A stretch of DNA of 15,116 nt from JBGPHT01 sp041484525 (GCA_041484525.1 JBGPHT010000180.1:1-15116), one strand, 5' to 3'; numbered from the stretch's first letter, positions 1 to 9,070 are shown. The notes: a model not told the origin generated them from the letters alone. Translations and numbers: made by a program.

Positions 1-2
1 AC

Positions 3-140
3 TGGATCGGCGATGATTTTGAACCCCAAGCCTTTTCGGTTGACCAGGTCAATCGGGTGCTCACACCAATACGCCGCCAGAGCAAAGCTCCCAAGAGTTA
101 ATCCCGTCGTCACGACTACGCAGGCTTGCCGAAAGGACAC
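3..140 (-). CDS. Possible membrane-anchored protein, N-terminal fragment running off the left edge
   Basis: Reading leftwards from a GTG at 140-138, the minus strand is open to the window edge. It gives about 46 residues: a short basic start (VSFRQA), a hydrophobic stretch (VVVTTGLTLGSFALAAYW) and a polar segment (EHPIDLVNRKGLGFKIIADP). Seen: one plausible transmembrane or uncleaved signal helix near the start, and mostly G/C at third codon positions. No convincing Shine-Dalgarno precedes the GTG, so the start is uncertain. I do not recognise the family. The competing plus-strand frame here is open only for about 30 codons and looks less protein-like. The true gene would continue beyond the window. 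Confidence 0.33.
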   Translation of the reverse strand, partial: MSFRQACVVVTTGLTLGSFALAAYWCEHPIDLVNRKGLGFKIIADP

Positions 141-2700
141 GCTACAACCGGGGCTTCAATCTGCTGTACGTGGCCGACAGCTCGGGCACTAACTGGTCGA
201 GCGGGATTGTGCCGGGGACCTCTGGCACGACGGGCAACTTCAACCCGTATTGCACGGTCAATGGCAGCGGGTCGTCCGTCACTGCCTCAGGGACCCAGTT
301 GGCCGTAACCGTATCGGTCACGTTTCAAACGTCCTTTGCGGGGACCAAGAACGAATATTTGATTGGTTACGATAACCAAGGGCTGAACACGACTTGGCAG
401 CAGATGGGAACCTGGACCGTGCCCGCTCCGCAGCAATACTACCTCACGACGGCAGTGAGCCCATCTGGCGCAGGAACCATTTCACCGGCCAGCGGATCGT
501 ACAACAGCGGGTCGGTCGTCCAGATCAGCGCTTACGCCGCCAGCGGATACGTTTCTCGGGCTTCAGCGGCAATCTGGGCGGCGCGACCACGCCGCAGTAT
601 CTCACGATGGATGGCCCGAAAAGTGTGACGGCGAACTTCACCCGCACGACGGTGTCAGCCGGGGCTGGAGGAAGTGGCCCGGACCTCACCGTTATTTCAA
701 CAATCGTGCCCAGCTTCCCAAATGTCTCGCGGCCTTCGGGTAGCTTGCCGAGCTTTTCCCCTCAAGCGAGCGTGCTTATCAATAAAGCGACGATCAACAC
801 GAACCCGGCACTTTCCCCCTGCTGTTATCCAACAGAATGGCGGAAACAACGTGGCGATCTTTAACGTTTCGAGCGTCTCGGTGCCAACCGGCGTCACGGT
901 AGAGGTTGGCGACTTCGACTTTGTGGTTTTCAATTCGGCCGGGCCAGTCTCCGTAACTGGCACACTCCAGTCCGATGGGCCGCGAATGGCGATGGTTGGT
1001 ACGGGAGATCAAACGGTGACCGGCACCATTCTGGCGATCGGAATGGCTGGAGGAAATGGAAGCAATGGTGGCGCCACTTCAGTCAACAACTATGTGCCTG
1101 CGGGTAACGGAGGCAATGGGGGTAACGGCGGCAATGGCGGATCGGCGAGCGCGGGCACCAACGGATTTAATGGTCAGGGAGGGGCAGGGCTCGCCGGAGG
1201 GGGAGATGGGGGTTGGCCACTCGGCGGAAACGGCAATCCCGGTAATGGACCTACGAACAGCCCAGGACGGCCAACGTTCAACTCATTGACCACTAATTGT
1301 CCAAGCTCGGGCGGAACCGCGGGTGGGAGCAATGGAACTCAAGGCGCACAAGGCGGTGGCACCTGGAACGGCGGCCGCTATTCCCCAGCCGCCGCTTTCG
1401 GCTCCCTTTACGTGGGGTTGAACCCGCAGCCTTCGGGCGGCGGATCGGGGGCAGGCGCGAGTTGCAGTCATTATTACTACTATCAAGGTACTTCTTCCGT
1501 CTACGATGCGGCGACAGGCGGCGGTGGTAGCGGCGGCGGTGGCGGTGGTGGCACATTTATTTTCGCGACCACCGGCACTCTCACGGTCAACGGCTCCATC
1601 AATGCGAGTGGCGGGAATGGAGGGAACGGCGGTAATGGCTCGAAAAGCCTCATTTGCCTCGATCAAGGTGGGGACGGCGGTGGCGGAGGAGCGGGCGGAG
1701 CGGGTGGTTTTGTCGTACTGCAAGCGACCTCCGTGCAGGTTGCAGGATCTCTGCAGGCCAACGGCGGAAATGGCGGAGCAGGCGGTTCAGGTGGTACGGA
1801 CGCCTGTAATCAGCCAACCGGCGCTTCCAACGGTTTTCCCGGTGGTGGCGGAGGCGGAGGCCGCGTCGCCGTAATCTCACCGAACCCTGTCCAAGGCGTC
1901 TCGCCGAGCAACGGGTCGAATGCTTCGGGATCTACCCGCGGGACCCCCACGGTAGCTATCCAACAGGTGTCCGCATGCACTCCGACCGTCAGCAGCATCC
2001 AGGTCAACGGTCAGGTGACGAACACGATCATCGCTGGCACGAACGGTTCGATCTCCATTTAAGTATCCTGCCTGGGTAGCGCCACATCGGTGCAAAGTGA
2101 CGGGAGTGGCCTCCAATTCACCTCGGTATTGTATACTGCAGATGGACGAGTTGATGCGTCCTTTCAGGCGAGCAGTTCCTCCAGTGGGGGAATTCACAAC
2201 GTGACCGTCACCACTGTAAACGGCACGAACGGGATCTCCAGCGGCGCGCAAGCGTTCGTCACGAGCGTAACGTTACAGAGCTTTTCGTTCACCAATAGCG
2301 TGCCATATTCGCGTGATTGTATAGCTAACGCTTCGCCGGTCAGTACCCCAATTTGGCCGGCGCCGTCGGCGACGTGCCCCCAAATTGGCTTCCTCGGGGA
2401 TCATGCTGTATTCGCCTCCGGCGATACGATGCGGGGCACTGCTGTGTTCGCCCTAAATCCCGTTCCTTCACAAGGTGTCACCGGCATCTATGTTCGAGGA
2501 ACGACCGGTGGAAGTGGCACATTTACATCAACAGGAAGCGTGTCCATTCTGGGCGGTGCCGCGACCTTCTCCGCCGCGGTTTCCGGCGATACTCAATTCA
2601 TCAACACGCTGAGCATCAACTGGGATGTAGCCCAAGCAGGGGGCTAGCCCGGTCACCGCTTCCGATACCACGACTGTAGTAACGGCCCCGACCCTGTACA
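140..2700 (+). pseudogene. Decayed glycine-rich surface protein with InlB-B-type repeat
   Basis: One long extracellular protein can be followed across several frames. Frame 2 from about 150 to 550 reads a beta-sandwich-like segment ending KGTWTVP-like, then the start of a divergent InlB B-repeat (AVSPSGAGTISPASGSYNSG). A missing T near 551-554 moves the reading to frame 1 (FSGFSGNLGGATTPQYLTMD then SVTANFT), the rest of the repeat. An extra C in the C-run near 816-821 returns it to frame 2. That frame then runs through long GGN/GGNGG-rich stretches (about 1030-1345, 1500-1560, 1605-1720, 1755-1870) alternating with beta-strand-rich pieces such as TLTVNGSINASGG. A TAA at 2060-2062 interrupts the frame, which continues sensibly to about 2640. 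An extra G there shifts it again (SPVTASDTTTVVTAPTLYIT). Three of the four lesions are homopolymer indels, so sequencing error is a real alternative to decay. The start and end of the original gene are not resolved. Confidence 0.6.
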
Positions 2701-2811
2701 TCACCAAGACTCACCTGCCGAGAAACTGTGGACCATGTACTCGGCGCCGGGCTTGGGGTCGGTACCGGCGACAGCCAGGGTAGCGAAGAATGCGGCAAGG
2801 AGACAACGCAT
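2701..2811 (-). CDS. Short ORF with signal peptide, probable 3'-truncated gene remnant
   Basis: The minus strand from ATG 2811-2809 encodes 36 residues: MRCLLAAFFATLAVAG, a textbook Sec signal peptide, followed by TDPKPGAEYMVHSFSAGESW and a TGA stop at 2703-2701. A peptide this short after a signal sequence looks like the 5' end of a gene whose body was lost at the junction with the glycine-rich pseudogene. No ribosome-binding site is well placed: a GAGGG lies only 1 nt before the ATG. The same DNA on the plus strand reads the last recognisable part of the pseudogene, so one of the two readings is accidental near 2701-2740. The family is not recognised. Confidence 0.3.
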   Translation of the reverse strand: MRCLLAAFFATLAVAGTDPKPGAEYMVHSFSAGESW

Positions 2812-2822
2812 GCCCTCATGGT

Positions 2823-2902
2823 AGCTATTTCGGGGACAGGCTACACAACCTCGAAATTGCCCCCCAAATTTCGAGGTTGTGTAGCCTGTCCCCGAAATAG
2901 CT
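2823..2902. repeat. Perfect 36-bp inverted repeat, REP-like hairpin
   Basis: The left arm (2823-2858, starting AGCTATTTCGGGGACAGGCT) and right arm (2867-2902) are exact reverse complements, separated by 8 nt (2859-2866). The arms contain the GGGGACAGG/CCTGTCCCC motif. From general knowledge, similar motifs are common in dispersed REP/BIME-type palindromes of soil bacteria. The element lies in non-coding DNA between a broken gene and the fucosidase. There is no trailing T-run, so it is not a standard intrinsic terminator, although the folded RNA could stop or protect transcripts. Confidence 0.85.
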
Positions 2903-2934
2903 GTGTCGGTCACAGCTCTGTTGATGCCTACGAA

Positions 2935-2946
2935 TTTAGCGCTAAA
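2935..2946. promoter_or_regulatory. 12-bp palindrome upstream of the fucosidase
   Basis: TTTAGCGCTAAA is a perfect 12-bp palindrome ending 32 nt before the fucosidase ATG. Its position and dyad symmetry suit an operator for a dimeric regulator. No regulator is encoded beside it and no clear -35/-10 pair is visible, so this is only a candidate site. Confidence 0.3.
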
Positions 2947-2978
2947 CTCCTGTGGTAATCTGATCGCTGGAGCATCCC

Positions 2979-4265
2979 ATGACCAGACGCGATTATCTGC
3001 AACTGATGGCCGCCAGCGCGGCTGCGGCGGCGACGGTCGAGGCGGCGGGCGGCGAGGCCGACCGCGAGCGGCGCATGAAATGGTGGCACGAGGCCCGCTT
3101 CGGAATGTTCATCCACTGGGGCCTCTACAGCGTGCTCGGACGGCATGAGTGGGTGATGGAGAACGAAGGCATCCCCGTCGCCGAATACGAACAGCTCGCC
3201 AAGCGCTTCAAGCCCAAGCCCAATGTGGCGCGCGATTGGGCGCGGCTGGCCAAACAGGCCGGACAGAAGTACATGGTGATGACCACCAAACACCACGAAG
3301 GCTTCTGCCATTTCGACTCCAAGCTCACCGGCTATTGCGCGCCCAAACAGGGACCCGGCCGCGACTTGGTGAAGGAGTATGTGGAGGCGGCGCGCGCCGA
3401 AGGTCTGCGCGTGGGCTTCTACTACTCGCTGATGGACTGGCACCACCCGGACGGCGCCCGCTGCGCCACCGACGAGCAGGCGCGGCAGCGGTTCGTCGCC
3501 TACATCCACGGGCAGATCCGCGAGCTTCTCACGAATTACGGAAAGATCGACGTGCTCTGGTACGACGTCTCGTGGCCGCTCGATGCGAAGGGCTGGGAGT
3601 CGGACAAGATGAACGCCATGGTGTTCCAGTTGCAGCCGGAGATCATCGTCAACAACCGGAACAAGCTGGACGGGGATTTCGCCACGCCGGAGCAGCGCAT
3701 CCAGGCCGAGACCAACCGCGCTTGGGAATCGTGCATGACGATGAACGACAGTTGGGGCTATCAGAAGACGGACGACAACTGGAAGACGCCCAAGACCGTC
3801 GTGCGGAACCTGATCACGTGCGCCCACGACACGGGTAATTACCTGCTGAATATCGGCCCGAAGCCCGATGGGTCGGTGCCCGAGGAATCGGTGGGGATTC
3901 TGACGAAGGTCGGAAAGTGGATGGACCGCAACGGGATGAGCATCTACCAGACCGACGTGTGCCAGCCGCGCCGCTCCAACTACGCCAGTTTTTCGCGCAA
4001 GGGGAACACGCTGTACATGCACGTGCACTTCTGGCCGGGACCGACGGTGTCGCTGGCGGGGCTGCGGAGCCAGGTGAAATCGGCCAAGCTGCTGGCTACC
4101 GGGCAGGCGGTGAAATTCGAGCAGGAGCCGTTCCGGGTGCGGCTGACGGGCCTGCCGGAGAAGGCGCCCGACGATCCGGTGACGACCATCGCCATCGAGT
4201 GCGACGGGGAGCCGCGGCAGGACACGGATTACGTGCGCAAAGAGCGGCCCCGCCAGAAGGCGTAG
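2979..4265 (+). CDS. Alpha-L-fucosidase, glycoside hydrolase family 29, Tat-exported
   Basis: Predicted to cleave alpha-linked L-fucose from glycans by the retaining GH29 mechanism outside the cytoplasm. The 428 residues begin with a Tat-type leader: the twin-arginine motif TRRDYLQ at 2-8, then an alanine-rich hydrophobic stretch to about 24. GH29 core features follow: the KWWHEARFGMFIHWGLYS block at 34-51, TTKHHEGFCHFDS at 102-114, RVGFYYSLMDWHHP at 144-157, and DVLWYDVSWP at 191-200, in which D196 is the expected nucleophile. E250 in the WESCMTMNDSWGY block is a candidate acid/base (E238 is another), by analogy with GH29-B enzymes. GNYLLNIGPKPDG (286-298) is a family signature. The length is normal. 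GGAG at 2969-2972 sits 6 nt before the ATG and supports the start. The next gene follows after 57 nt on the same strand. Confidence 0.93.
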   Translation: MTRRDYLQLMAASAAAAATVEAAGGEADRERRMKWWHEARFGMFIHWGLYSVLGRHEWVMENEGIPVAEYEQLAKRFKPKPNVARDWARLAKQAGQKYMVMTTKHHEGFCHFDSKLTGYCAPKQGPGRDLVKEYVEAARAEGLRVGFYYSLMDWHHPDGARCATDEQARQRFVAYIHGQIRELLTNYGKIDVLWYDVSWPLDAKGWESDKMNAMVFQLQPEIIVNNRNKLDGDFATPEQRIQAETNRAWESCMTMNDSWGYQKTDDNWKTPKTVVRNLITCAHDTGNYLLNIGPKPDGSVPEESVGILTKVGKWMDRNGMSIYQTDVCQPRRSNYASFSRKGNTLYMHVHFWPGPTVSLAGLRSQVKSAKLLATGQAVKFEQEPFRVRLTGLPEKAPDDPVTTIAIECDGEPRQDTDYVRKERPRQKA

Positions 4266-4322
4266 ATACCCCTAACCATCGCGCCTCCGTACGCGTCAAA
4301 ATGGCATGCAGGAGAAGTGTCG

Positions 4323-6080
4323 ATGAGATTCCCGCCTGTTGCCTTCTATTGCTTTGCCGCGGCTGGAGCCCTGTTCGGCCAGGGTCGCGGAATACCGGCG
4401 CAGCCCGCACCGATGGCGATGCCGGCGCAACCGGGCCTCGTCGGGTCGCCGCAGACCGTCCGGGCCGCGCCGCTTACCGGCACCGGCAGTGTCGAAGGCC
4501 AGGTGGTGAATGCGGCCACCGGAGCTCCGCTCAAGAAGGTCAACGTGCGGCTGTTCGGGATCGGCGACCAGAGTAATCCGAATCCCACCCGCACCAATAA
4601 AGAGACGGACGACATGGGGCATTTCGTCTTCACCAATCTGCCGCCCGGCCGCTATTCGCTGAGCGGCGAGCGCCAGGGCTTTCTTTCGGGAAGCTACGGC
4701 GCGCGCAAGCTATCGGGCAACGGCACGCCGGTGCCGCTCGGGCAGGACCAGCACCTGAAGGACCTGGCGATCAAGCTCAACCCGCAATCGGTCATCGTGG
4801 GCAAGGTGGTGGATGAAGACGGCGACCCAGTCGCCAATGTCAACGTGCAGGCGCTACGCTACCTATACCGCCAGGGCAAAAAGCAGTGGGTGCCGAACGG
4901 CAACGGGCAGACTTCCGATATCGGCGAATTCCGCATCCCCGAACTGCAACCGGGACGCTACCTGGTAAGCGCAAATGGCCGGAATGCCGGGATGAACTTC
5001 ATGCCGCTCGCGGCCACCGAACCGCTGCCGGACAAGCCCGAGATGATTTACGCCACCACCTATTATCCGAATTCGACAGATTCGGCGACGGCTGCCCCGG
5101 TGGACGTGGGCGCCGCGGCGGAGATCCGGGGCATCGAGATCCACCTGCAGAAGACGAAGGTTTTCCGGGTACGCGGCCGCGTGACGAATGCGCCCGGCGG
5201 CGGTGGCGGACGGGGAGGCGCGCCCGTGATGGTGAGCCTGGTTCCGAAAGACAGCCCAGTCGGAGGCGGCCAGGGACGCCACAACGGCAATGCGCGTCCG
5301 CCCGATGGCATATTTGAAATCCGCGGTGTGCCGCCCGGTTCGTACATCATCTACGCGCAGACCAACGGGCAGGGACAACTGATCGCCACGCAGCCGGTGG
5401 ACGTCACCAGCGGCCACGTGGACGGGCTGAATCTGACGATGGGCCCGGGCAACGATATCCAGGGCACGGTGAAGGTGGTGGACGCGACGGCGCCGATCGA
5501 TCTGTCGAACGTTTCGATCATGCTGCGGCCGGCGCCGGGCGTGCAAGTGATGGGCGGCGGCATTCCGCGTTCCAAGCTCGGCGAGGGCAACCGGTTCACG
5601 CTGAAGAATGTCGCGCCGGTGCGATTCGGCGTGACCGTGCAGGGAGTGCCGGAGAATTGCTACGTGCAATCCCTGACGTTCGGCGGACAACCCATCGGCC
5701 TGAACGACACGGTGGAGATGTCGGGCAGCGGGCCAATCGAGGTGACGGTCAGCGCCGCGGCGGGCTCGCTCGATGTAGCGATGGTGGACAAGGACGGGCG
5801 GCCGGCGCAGGGAGCCACGCTGTTCATCGTCAATAAGGACGGGACGCCGGCGTTCACGCGCGGCGGCAACGGAAATGACACCGGGGCGCAGTCGTACAAG
5901 GGGCTGGCCCCGGGCGAGTATCGTGTCTTCGCATGGGAGGACGTGGAGCCGGGCGCCTACCAGGACCCCGATTTCCGAAGACCGTTCGAGAGCAAATCGG
6001 AGACAGTGAAAGTGGAAGCGGGCGCGGCGGCAAAGGTCCAGGTGAAGGTGATTCCGGTCGAAGATATGGGCGTGCGGTAG
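4323..6080 (+). CDS. Exported carboxypeptidase-regulatory-like repeat protein
   Basis: A secreted or periplasmic protein built of several transthyretin-like beta-sandwich repeats (CarboxypepD_reg type), a form abundant in Acidobacteriota and often proposed to bind carbohydrate or act as a structural module. No catalytic residues are visible. The start chosen is ATG 4323, because AGGAG (4310-4314) lies 8 nt upstream; a GTG at 4317 is in frame but only 2 nt from that site. A signal peptide (MRFPPVAFYCFAAAGALFG) is followed by repeats opening near residues 53 (SVEGQVVNAATGAPLKKVNV), 150 (VIVGKVVDEDGDPVANVNVQ), 280 (RVRGRVTN), 376 (DIQGTVKVVD) and 482 (LDVAMVDKDGRPAQGATLF). Recurrent GRY/GEY turns such as LPPGRYSL and LAPGEYRVF mark each sandwich. 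It is probably co-expressed with the fucosidase. The stop lies 4 nt from the convergent kinase stop. Confidence 0.85.
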   Translation: MRFPPVAFYCFAAAGALFGQGRGIPAQPAPMAMPAQPGLVGSPQTVRAAPLTGTGSVEGQVVNAATGAPLKKVNVRLFGIGDQSNPNPTRTNKETDDMGHFVFTNLPPGRYSLSGERQGFLSGSYGARKLSGNGTPVPLGQDQHLKDLAIKLNPQSVIVGKVVDEDGDPVANVNVQALRYLYRQGKKQWVPNGNGQTSDIGEFRIPELQPGRYLVSANGRNAGMNFMPLAATEPLPDKPEMIYATTYYPNSTDSATAAPVDVGAAAEIRGIEIHLQKTKVFRVRGRVTNAPGGGGGRGGAPVMVSLVPKDSPVGGGQGRHNGNARPPDGIFEIRGVPPGSYIIYAQTNGQGQLIATQPVDVTSGHVDGLNLTMGPGNDIQGTVKVVDATAPIDLSNVSIMLRPAPGVQVMGGGIPRSKLGEGNRFTLKNVAPVRFGVTVQGVPENCYVQSLTFGGQPIGLNDTVEMSGSGPIEVTVSAAAGSLDVAMVDKDGRPAQGATLFIVNKDGTPAFTRGGNGNDTGAQSYKGLAPGEYRVFAWEDVEPGAYQDPDFRRPFESKSETVKVEAGAAAKVQVKVIPVEDMGVR

Positions 6081-6084
6081 GGAC

Positions 6085-6642
6085 CTACAGGAACGCCATC
6101 GCCCTACTGCAGCACTCTTCCAACGACAGAGAATCCGTGTCGAGCAACAGGCCGGCATGAGTGTAGATGTAGTCGCGCGCGGTGGCGAACACCAATTCTT
6201 CGGTGAGGTCCAGCCGGATAGGATCGGGGCCGCGCGCGCGGAAACGGCGCACGGCGGTTTCAGGCGACACGCGGCACTCGATCAGGCGCAGTTCGGCGCC
6301 GGCGATACGCGCCAACTCTTCGCGATCTTCCGCATGCCGCGAGACTACCGATCGGCGGCGTGCGGTCGCGGCGGCAATGCGGGCCAGCTCTTCGCGATCT
6401 TCCGCATGGCCGTAAGGGGCATCGAGGATCGCGCCCGCGCCGGCACGCAGAAGCAATTCGGCGGCGAGATGCATGGCGCGATAGGCAACCTGCCGGTCGG
6501 CGCGCGTGTGGGCGGCGTCGGGGAGAATGCGGGCGCGAACGGCGTCCATCGAGAGATGGGGCAACTCGAGGCACCGCGCGAGTTCGAGCGCGATGGTAGT
6601 CTTGCCGGAGCAGGGTGGTCCGGCAAGAACGATCGGCGGCAT
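6085..6642 (-). CDS. P-loop kinase/AAA-type NTPase (zeta-toxin/AAA_33-like) with internal duplication
   Basis: A small P-loop NTPase of 185 residues, probably phosphorylating a small molecule; the substrate is unknown. Seen: Walker A GPPCSGKT at 8-15, an SMDAVRARI segment (31-39) where related kinases bind substrate, AILDAPYGH at 71-79 (Walker-B-like strand), and an arginine-rich ECRVSPETAVRRFRARG lid region (122-138). HAEDREELARIA occurs twice, at 79-90 and 103-114, an in-frame 24-residue tandem duplication. Start ATG 6642-6640 is chosen because GGAG lies immediately before it and overlaps the permease stop region (4-nt gap). The SD spacing is abnormally short, so translation probably depends on coupling to the permease. 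It is the last gene of the operon and converges with the repeat protein, with no terminator visible in the 4-nt gap. Confidence 0.72.
   Translation of the reverse strand: MPPIVLAGPPCSGKTTIALELARCLELPHLSMDAVRARILPDAAHTRADRQVAYRAMHLAAELLLRAGAGAILDAPYGHAEDREELARIAAATARRRSVVSRHAEDREELARIAGAELRLIECRVSPETAVRRFRARGPDPIRLDLTEELVFATARDYIYTHAGLLLDTDSLSLEECCSRAMAFL
6301..6410. repeat. 72-bp-offset direct repeat inside the kinase gene
   Basis: 6301-6338 and 6373-6410 match at about 33 of 38 positions, including an identical stretch CTCTTCGCGATCTTCCGCATG at 6316-6336 and 6388-6408. The 72-nt offset is a multiple of three, so the reading frame survives and 24 residues are duplicated. The mismatches show that the duplication is not brand new. 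Confidence 0.85.
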
Positions 6643-6646
6643 CTCC

Positions 6647-9064
6647 CTATTCGTACCGCAGAGCGACCATTGGGTCCACTCGCGAAGCGCGAAATGCCGG
6701 CAGCCAACTGGCCAGCAGGGCAACCGACGCGAGCACCAGTGCCACGCCGACAGACACGGCCGCGTCCACCGGACGCACTTCGTAGAGCAGGCTCGAGAGA
6801 AAGCGCGTCAGCGCCAGCGAAGCGGTGAAGCCGGCGGCCAGCCCGATCGCGGCCAGCGTGCCGCCCTGCCGCAACACCATCCACAGCACCTCGCTGCGCT
6901 GTGCGCCCAACGCCATCCGGATGCCCACTTCGCGCGTCCGCAAGGTGACGGCATAAGAGATCACACCGTAGATGCCGACGGCGGCCAGCAGCAGGGCGAG
7001 AGCGCCGAACAAGGCGAGCAGCGACATGGTGAAAGTTCGCTGCACCAGCGTCGCCGAAAGGTAATCGTCGAGCGTCTGGATGTGGTGCGGCGGCTGCGTG
7101 CGATCCACCGAAATGTAGGCCGCTCGCACGGCGCCGATCATGCGGTGAGGATCGCCCGCGGTGCGCACCAGCATGCCGTAGCCGAAGTTCACGTCCTGCG
7201 CTTGCAGGATGTAAGCTTCCATGGAAGACGCCCGGTCGAGCCCGTACTGGCGGACGTCCGCGACTACGCCCACGATGGCGATCCACGGCTGGTTCTCATG
7301 GCGTCCGCCCAGTTGGATGTGCTTGCCGATGGGGTCTTCGCCGCCGAATTGGGAGCGCGCGCAGGATTCACTGATCAGCGCCACGCGGGGGCTGGTGGGC
7401 CCATCTTCGGCGGTGAACGTGCGGCCGCGCAGCAGACGAATCTTCATGACGCGGAAGTAGTCCTGCGAAACCGAATAGGAATCGGCGGACGGCGCCTCGG
7501 ATTCGTTCGCCAGTTTGCGGTCCTGGCGATGGAAGCCACGGCGGTCAAAGCCGTTCAGCGGTGTAGTGCTGGCGAAGGCCACACCCTCGACGCCGGGCAC
7601 GGCGCCCATGCGTTCTATCAACTGGCGGTAGTAGCTCAACCCGGCTTCGGGCTTCTGGTAGCGCGCGCCGTATACGTAGGTGCCGACCGACAGCACGTGA
7701 TGCGGATCGTAGCCGGGGTCGACCTGCATCAATCGCAGAAAGCTCTTGCCCAGCAGGCCGGCGCCGGCGACCAGCACAAAGGCCAGCGCAATCTCGACGG
7801 CTACCAGAGTGCTGCGCAGGCGAGAGCGGGAACTGCCGTCGGTCGACTTGGTGGCGCTCTTGAGCGCGTGGTTGAGATCGACACTCGAGGCGCGCCATGC
7901 CGGCGCCAGCCCGAAGAGCACCCCTGTCAGCATGCTCGCCAACAGACTGAGGCAGAGCACCGGCAGATCGAGGCGGATCTCCTCGACGCGCGGCAACTCG
8001 CGAGGACCGTGCGCCGCCAGCGCCGAGGTGCATACCCACGCAATCGCAATACCGAGTGCGCCGCCCGCGACCGCCAGGATCAGGCTCTCGGTGAAGAGCT
8101 GTCGTACCAGCCGCCAGCGTCCCGCACCGAGCGCGGCTCGTAGAGCCAGTTCGCGCGAACGGCCGGTGGCGCGTGCCAGCAAGAGGTTGGCGACGTTGGC
8201 GCATGCAATCAGGAGGACGAAGCCGACGGCTCCGAGCAGCACCCACAGCGCCGTGCTCACGCGGCCCACCAGGCTCTCGCGCAGCGGCGTCACCAGAACG
8301 CGAGTCTGGGGATTGTAATCCGCCGGGTGTTCGCGACGGATACCGTCCATGATGGTATTCAGCTCGGCGCGGGCCTGGCTTACCGGCACGCCCGGCTTGA
8401 GGCGGCCGATCAGTTTCAGATGCTGGCAACTGCGGCACGCGCTGGGCTGCTTCAGGTCGTAGCCGAGAGGGATGAAGAGATCGGCATCGCCCGCGTTCGG
8501 AATCTGCAGGGAATAGGCACGAGCGGTCAGCACGCCGACGACAGTGAAATCGGAATCGCTCAACCGGATGACGCGCCCCACGACGTGTGGGTCGCCGCCG
8601 AACCGCCGCATCCAGAGTGCGTGGCTGAGGATGGCTTCGCGGCGCGTGTCTGGCCGGTCCTCTTCGGGAAGGAAGTTGCGGCCAAGCGCCACCTCTAATC
8701 CCAGGGTGTCGAAGAAGTCATAGTTCACGCGCATGCCGCCCAGCAGCTCAGGCTCCGTGCCTTCGACGATGGCGCCCGCGGCATCGCGATAGAGCGACAT
8801 ACTCTCGAAGGAGCGGCTGCGCGCGCGCCAGTCGTAGGTAGTGGTGAAATCGACGGTGATGGGGCGGACGGTATCCGGGTCGCTCGCCGCGATGGTGACC
8901 AGACGGTCGGGATCGCGGTAGGGCAGTTGGTTCAGCAGCACCGATTTGACGACGCTGAAGATCGCGGTGTTGGCGCCGGCGCCGAGCCCGAGCGTGACGA
9001 CGGCGACCACGGTGAAGCCAAGACTCTTACGCAGGCCGCGCAGAGAGTAAATGAGATCGGTCAT
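6647..9064 (-). CDS. ADOP-family ABC transporter permease (MacB/FtsX-like, duplicated)
   Basis: An 805-residue inner-membrane permease with two MacB_PCD/FtsX halves in one chain, the arrangement known as acidobacterial duplicated orphan permease. Such proteins lack a linked ATPase and are thought to drive mechanotransmission or efflux. Seen: an N-terminal membrane helix (FTVVAVVTLGLGAGANTAIF, about 17-36), a periplasmic domain, a first FtsX bundle at about 267-400 (VLLGAVGFVLLIACANVANL and onwards), a second anchor at about 411-438, a second periplasmic domain, and a second FtsX bundle at about 675-805 ending in the typical DPMVALRYE. RTREVGIRMALGAQR is the characteristic cytoplasmic loop. 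The length is normal. GGAGAGG lies upstream of the ATG but inside a hairpin. There is no ATPase gene nearby. It lies 57 nt after the M56 gene and 4 nt before the kinase, so it is operonic. Confidence 0.92.
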   Translation of the reverse strand: MTDLIYSLRGLRKSLGFTVVAVVTLGLGAGANTAIFSVVKSVLLNQLPYRDPDRLVTIAASDPDTVRPITVDFTTTYDWRARSRSFESMSLYRDAAGAIVEGTEPELLGGMRVNYDFFDTLGLEVALGRNFLPEEDRPDTRREAILSHALWMRRFGGDPHVVGRVIRLSDSDFTVVGVLTARAYSLQIPNAGDADLFIPLGYDLKQPSACRSCQHLKLIGRLKPGVPVSQARAELNTIMDGIRREHPADYNPQTRVLVTPLRESLVGRVSTALWVLLGAVGFVLLIACANVANLLLARATGRSRELALRAALGAGRWRLVRQLFTESLILAVAGGALGIAIAWVCTSALAAHGPRELPRVEEIRLDLPVLCLSLLASMLTGVLFGLAPAWRASSVDLNHALKSATKSTDGSSRSRLRSTLVAVEIALAFVLVAGAGLLGKSFLRLMQVDPGYDPHHVLSVGTYVYGARYQKPEAGLSYYRQLIERMGAVPGVEGVAFASTTPLNGFDRRGFHRQDRKLANESEAPSADSYSVSQDYFRVMKIRLLRGRTFTAEDGPTSPRVALISESCARSQFGGEDPIGKHIQLGGRHENQPWIAIVGVVADVRQYGLDRASSMEAYILQAQDVNFGYGMLVRTAGDPHRMIGAVRAAYISVDRTQPPHHIQTLDDYLSATLVQRTFTMSLLALFGALALLLAAVGIYGVISYAVTLRTREVGIRMALGAQRSEVLWMVLRQGGTLAAIGLAAGFTASLALTRFLSSLLYEVRPVDAAVSVGVALVLASVALLASWLPAFRASRVDPMVALRYE

Positions 9065-9070
9065 GACGCA

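Noticed and set aside
1030..1870. GGNGG-rich tracts considered as mycobacterial PE_PGRS protein or a DNA tandem-repeat array
   Set aside because: No PE domain is present, the rest of the window is not mycobacterial, and the DNA repeats are irregular. They are protein-level glycine repeats in a surface protein.
2928..4028. Minus-strand open frame of 366 codons opposite the fucosidase
   Set aside because: The plus-strand GH29 motifs are unambiguous, and the antisense frame lacks any domain.
4863..6158. Long minus-strand open frame opposite the repeat protein
   Set aside because: Histidine/arginine-rich antisense translation with no start signal. The plus strand carries clear repeat domains.
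6506..8143. Long plus-strand open frame (545 codons) opposite the ADOP permease
   Set aside because: Same reason: it mirrors a well-defined permease and has no recognisable protein features.
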